Of a stretch of DNA of 6,280 bases, positions 6,257-6,280 are shown piece by piece. The notes under the pieces were generated by a model, which had not been told where the DNA came from, did no database searches, and worked only from the letters and a program-made list of their open reading frames with translations. Source of the DNA: Chloroflexota bacterium. Lineage in GTDB: Bacteria > Chloroflexota > Limnocylindria > Limnocylindrales > CSP1-4. The DNA lies in contig JAJYDP010000305.1 of assembly GCA_021777365.1 (NCBI GenBank), positions 1 through 6,280 on the forward strand, read 5' to 3'. Within the stretch, counting starts at the first letter, position 1. Each line of letters starts with the position of its first letter. A program made the translations under genes and the position numbers.

Positions 6257-6262
6257 ATTCTA
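6257..6262 (-). promoter_or_regulatory. Extended -10 box for the tRNA-Pro gene
   Basis: On the minus strand TGCTAGAAT contains TAGAAT (6262-6257), 5 of 6 to consensus, with an extended TG motif, eight bases before the mature tRNA 5' end. The -35 box would fall at or beyond the window edge. Confidence 0.65.
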
Positions 6263-6280
6263 GCAGAGGCCGTGACCCCG

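Overview
This is a high-GC stretch of bacterial accessory DNA. It looks like the tRNA-proximal end of a small integrative element, later invaded by insertion sequences and decaying. The host is not identifiable with certainty. High GC, apparently leaderless GTG starts 6-7 bases after TANNNT -10 boxes, and a CCA-encoding tRNA-Pro(GGG) suggest a high-GC lineage such as Chloroflexota/Thermomicrobia or Actinomycetota. This is inference only.

Layout, left to right. Bases 1-122 hold the start of a leftward gene that resembles an ISAzo13-type transposase, with a near-consensus promoter. About 131-1535 is an IS256-family insertion sequence with an intact 418-residue DDE transposase and 18-bp imperfect terminal repeats. 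This IS abuts and truncates a leftward replication gene (TOPRIM domain followed by a P-loop ATPase/helicase-like domain, 3285 down to about 1547), which also has a -1 frameshift near 2731. Upstream of that gene, on the same strand, is a small excisionase-type helix-turn-helix gene (3620-3387), separated from it by a strong 12-bp-stem hairpin. Diverging rightward from 3685 are a 405-residue protein with a C-terminal CGNR-like zinc motif and, one base after its stop, a complete tyrosine integrase (4904-6064). The integrase converges on a tRNA-Pro(GGG) gene (minus strand, 6248-6172), with a 13-bp-stem terminator and two sets of short direct repeats between them.

How the parts fit: integrase, excisionase-like HTH, TOPRIM/helicase replication protein and a tRNA-3'-end location form the core of a site-specific integrative element. 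The arrangement is also reminiscent of phage-satellite cores (int, AlpA/Xis-like regulator, primase), but no packaging or capsid gene is in view. Integration and control genes appear intact, while the replication gene is broken twice, so the element is probably immobile or dependent on help. The far attachment site lies outside the window. I found no wholly new system. The most interesting signals are control structures: a hairpin overlapping the transposase ribosome-binding site, a hairpin just ahead of the integrase ribosome-binding site, an inverted repeat around the divergent promoter, and the repeats beside the tRNA.
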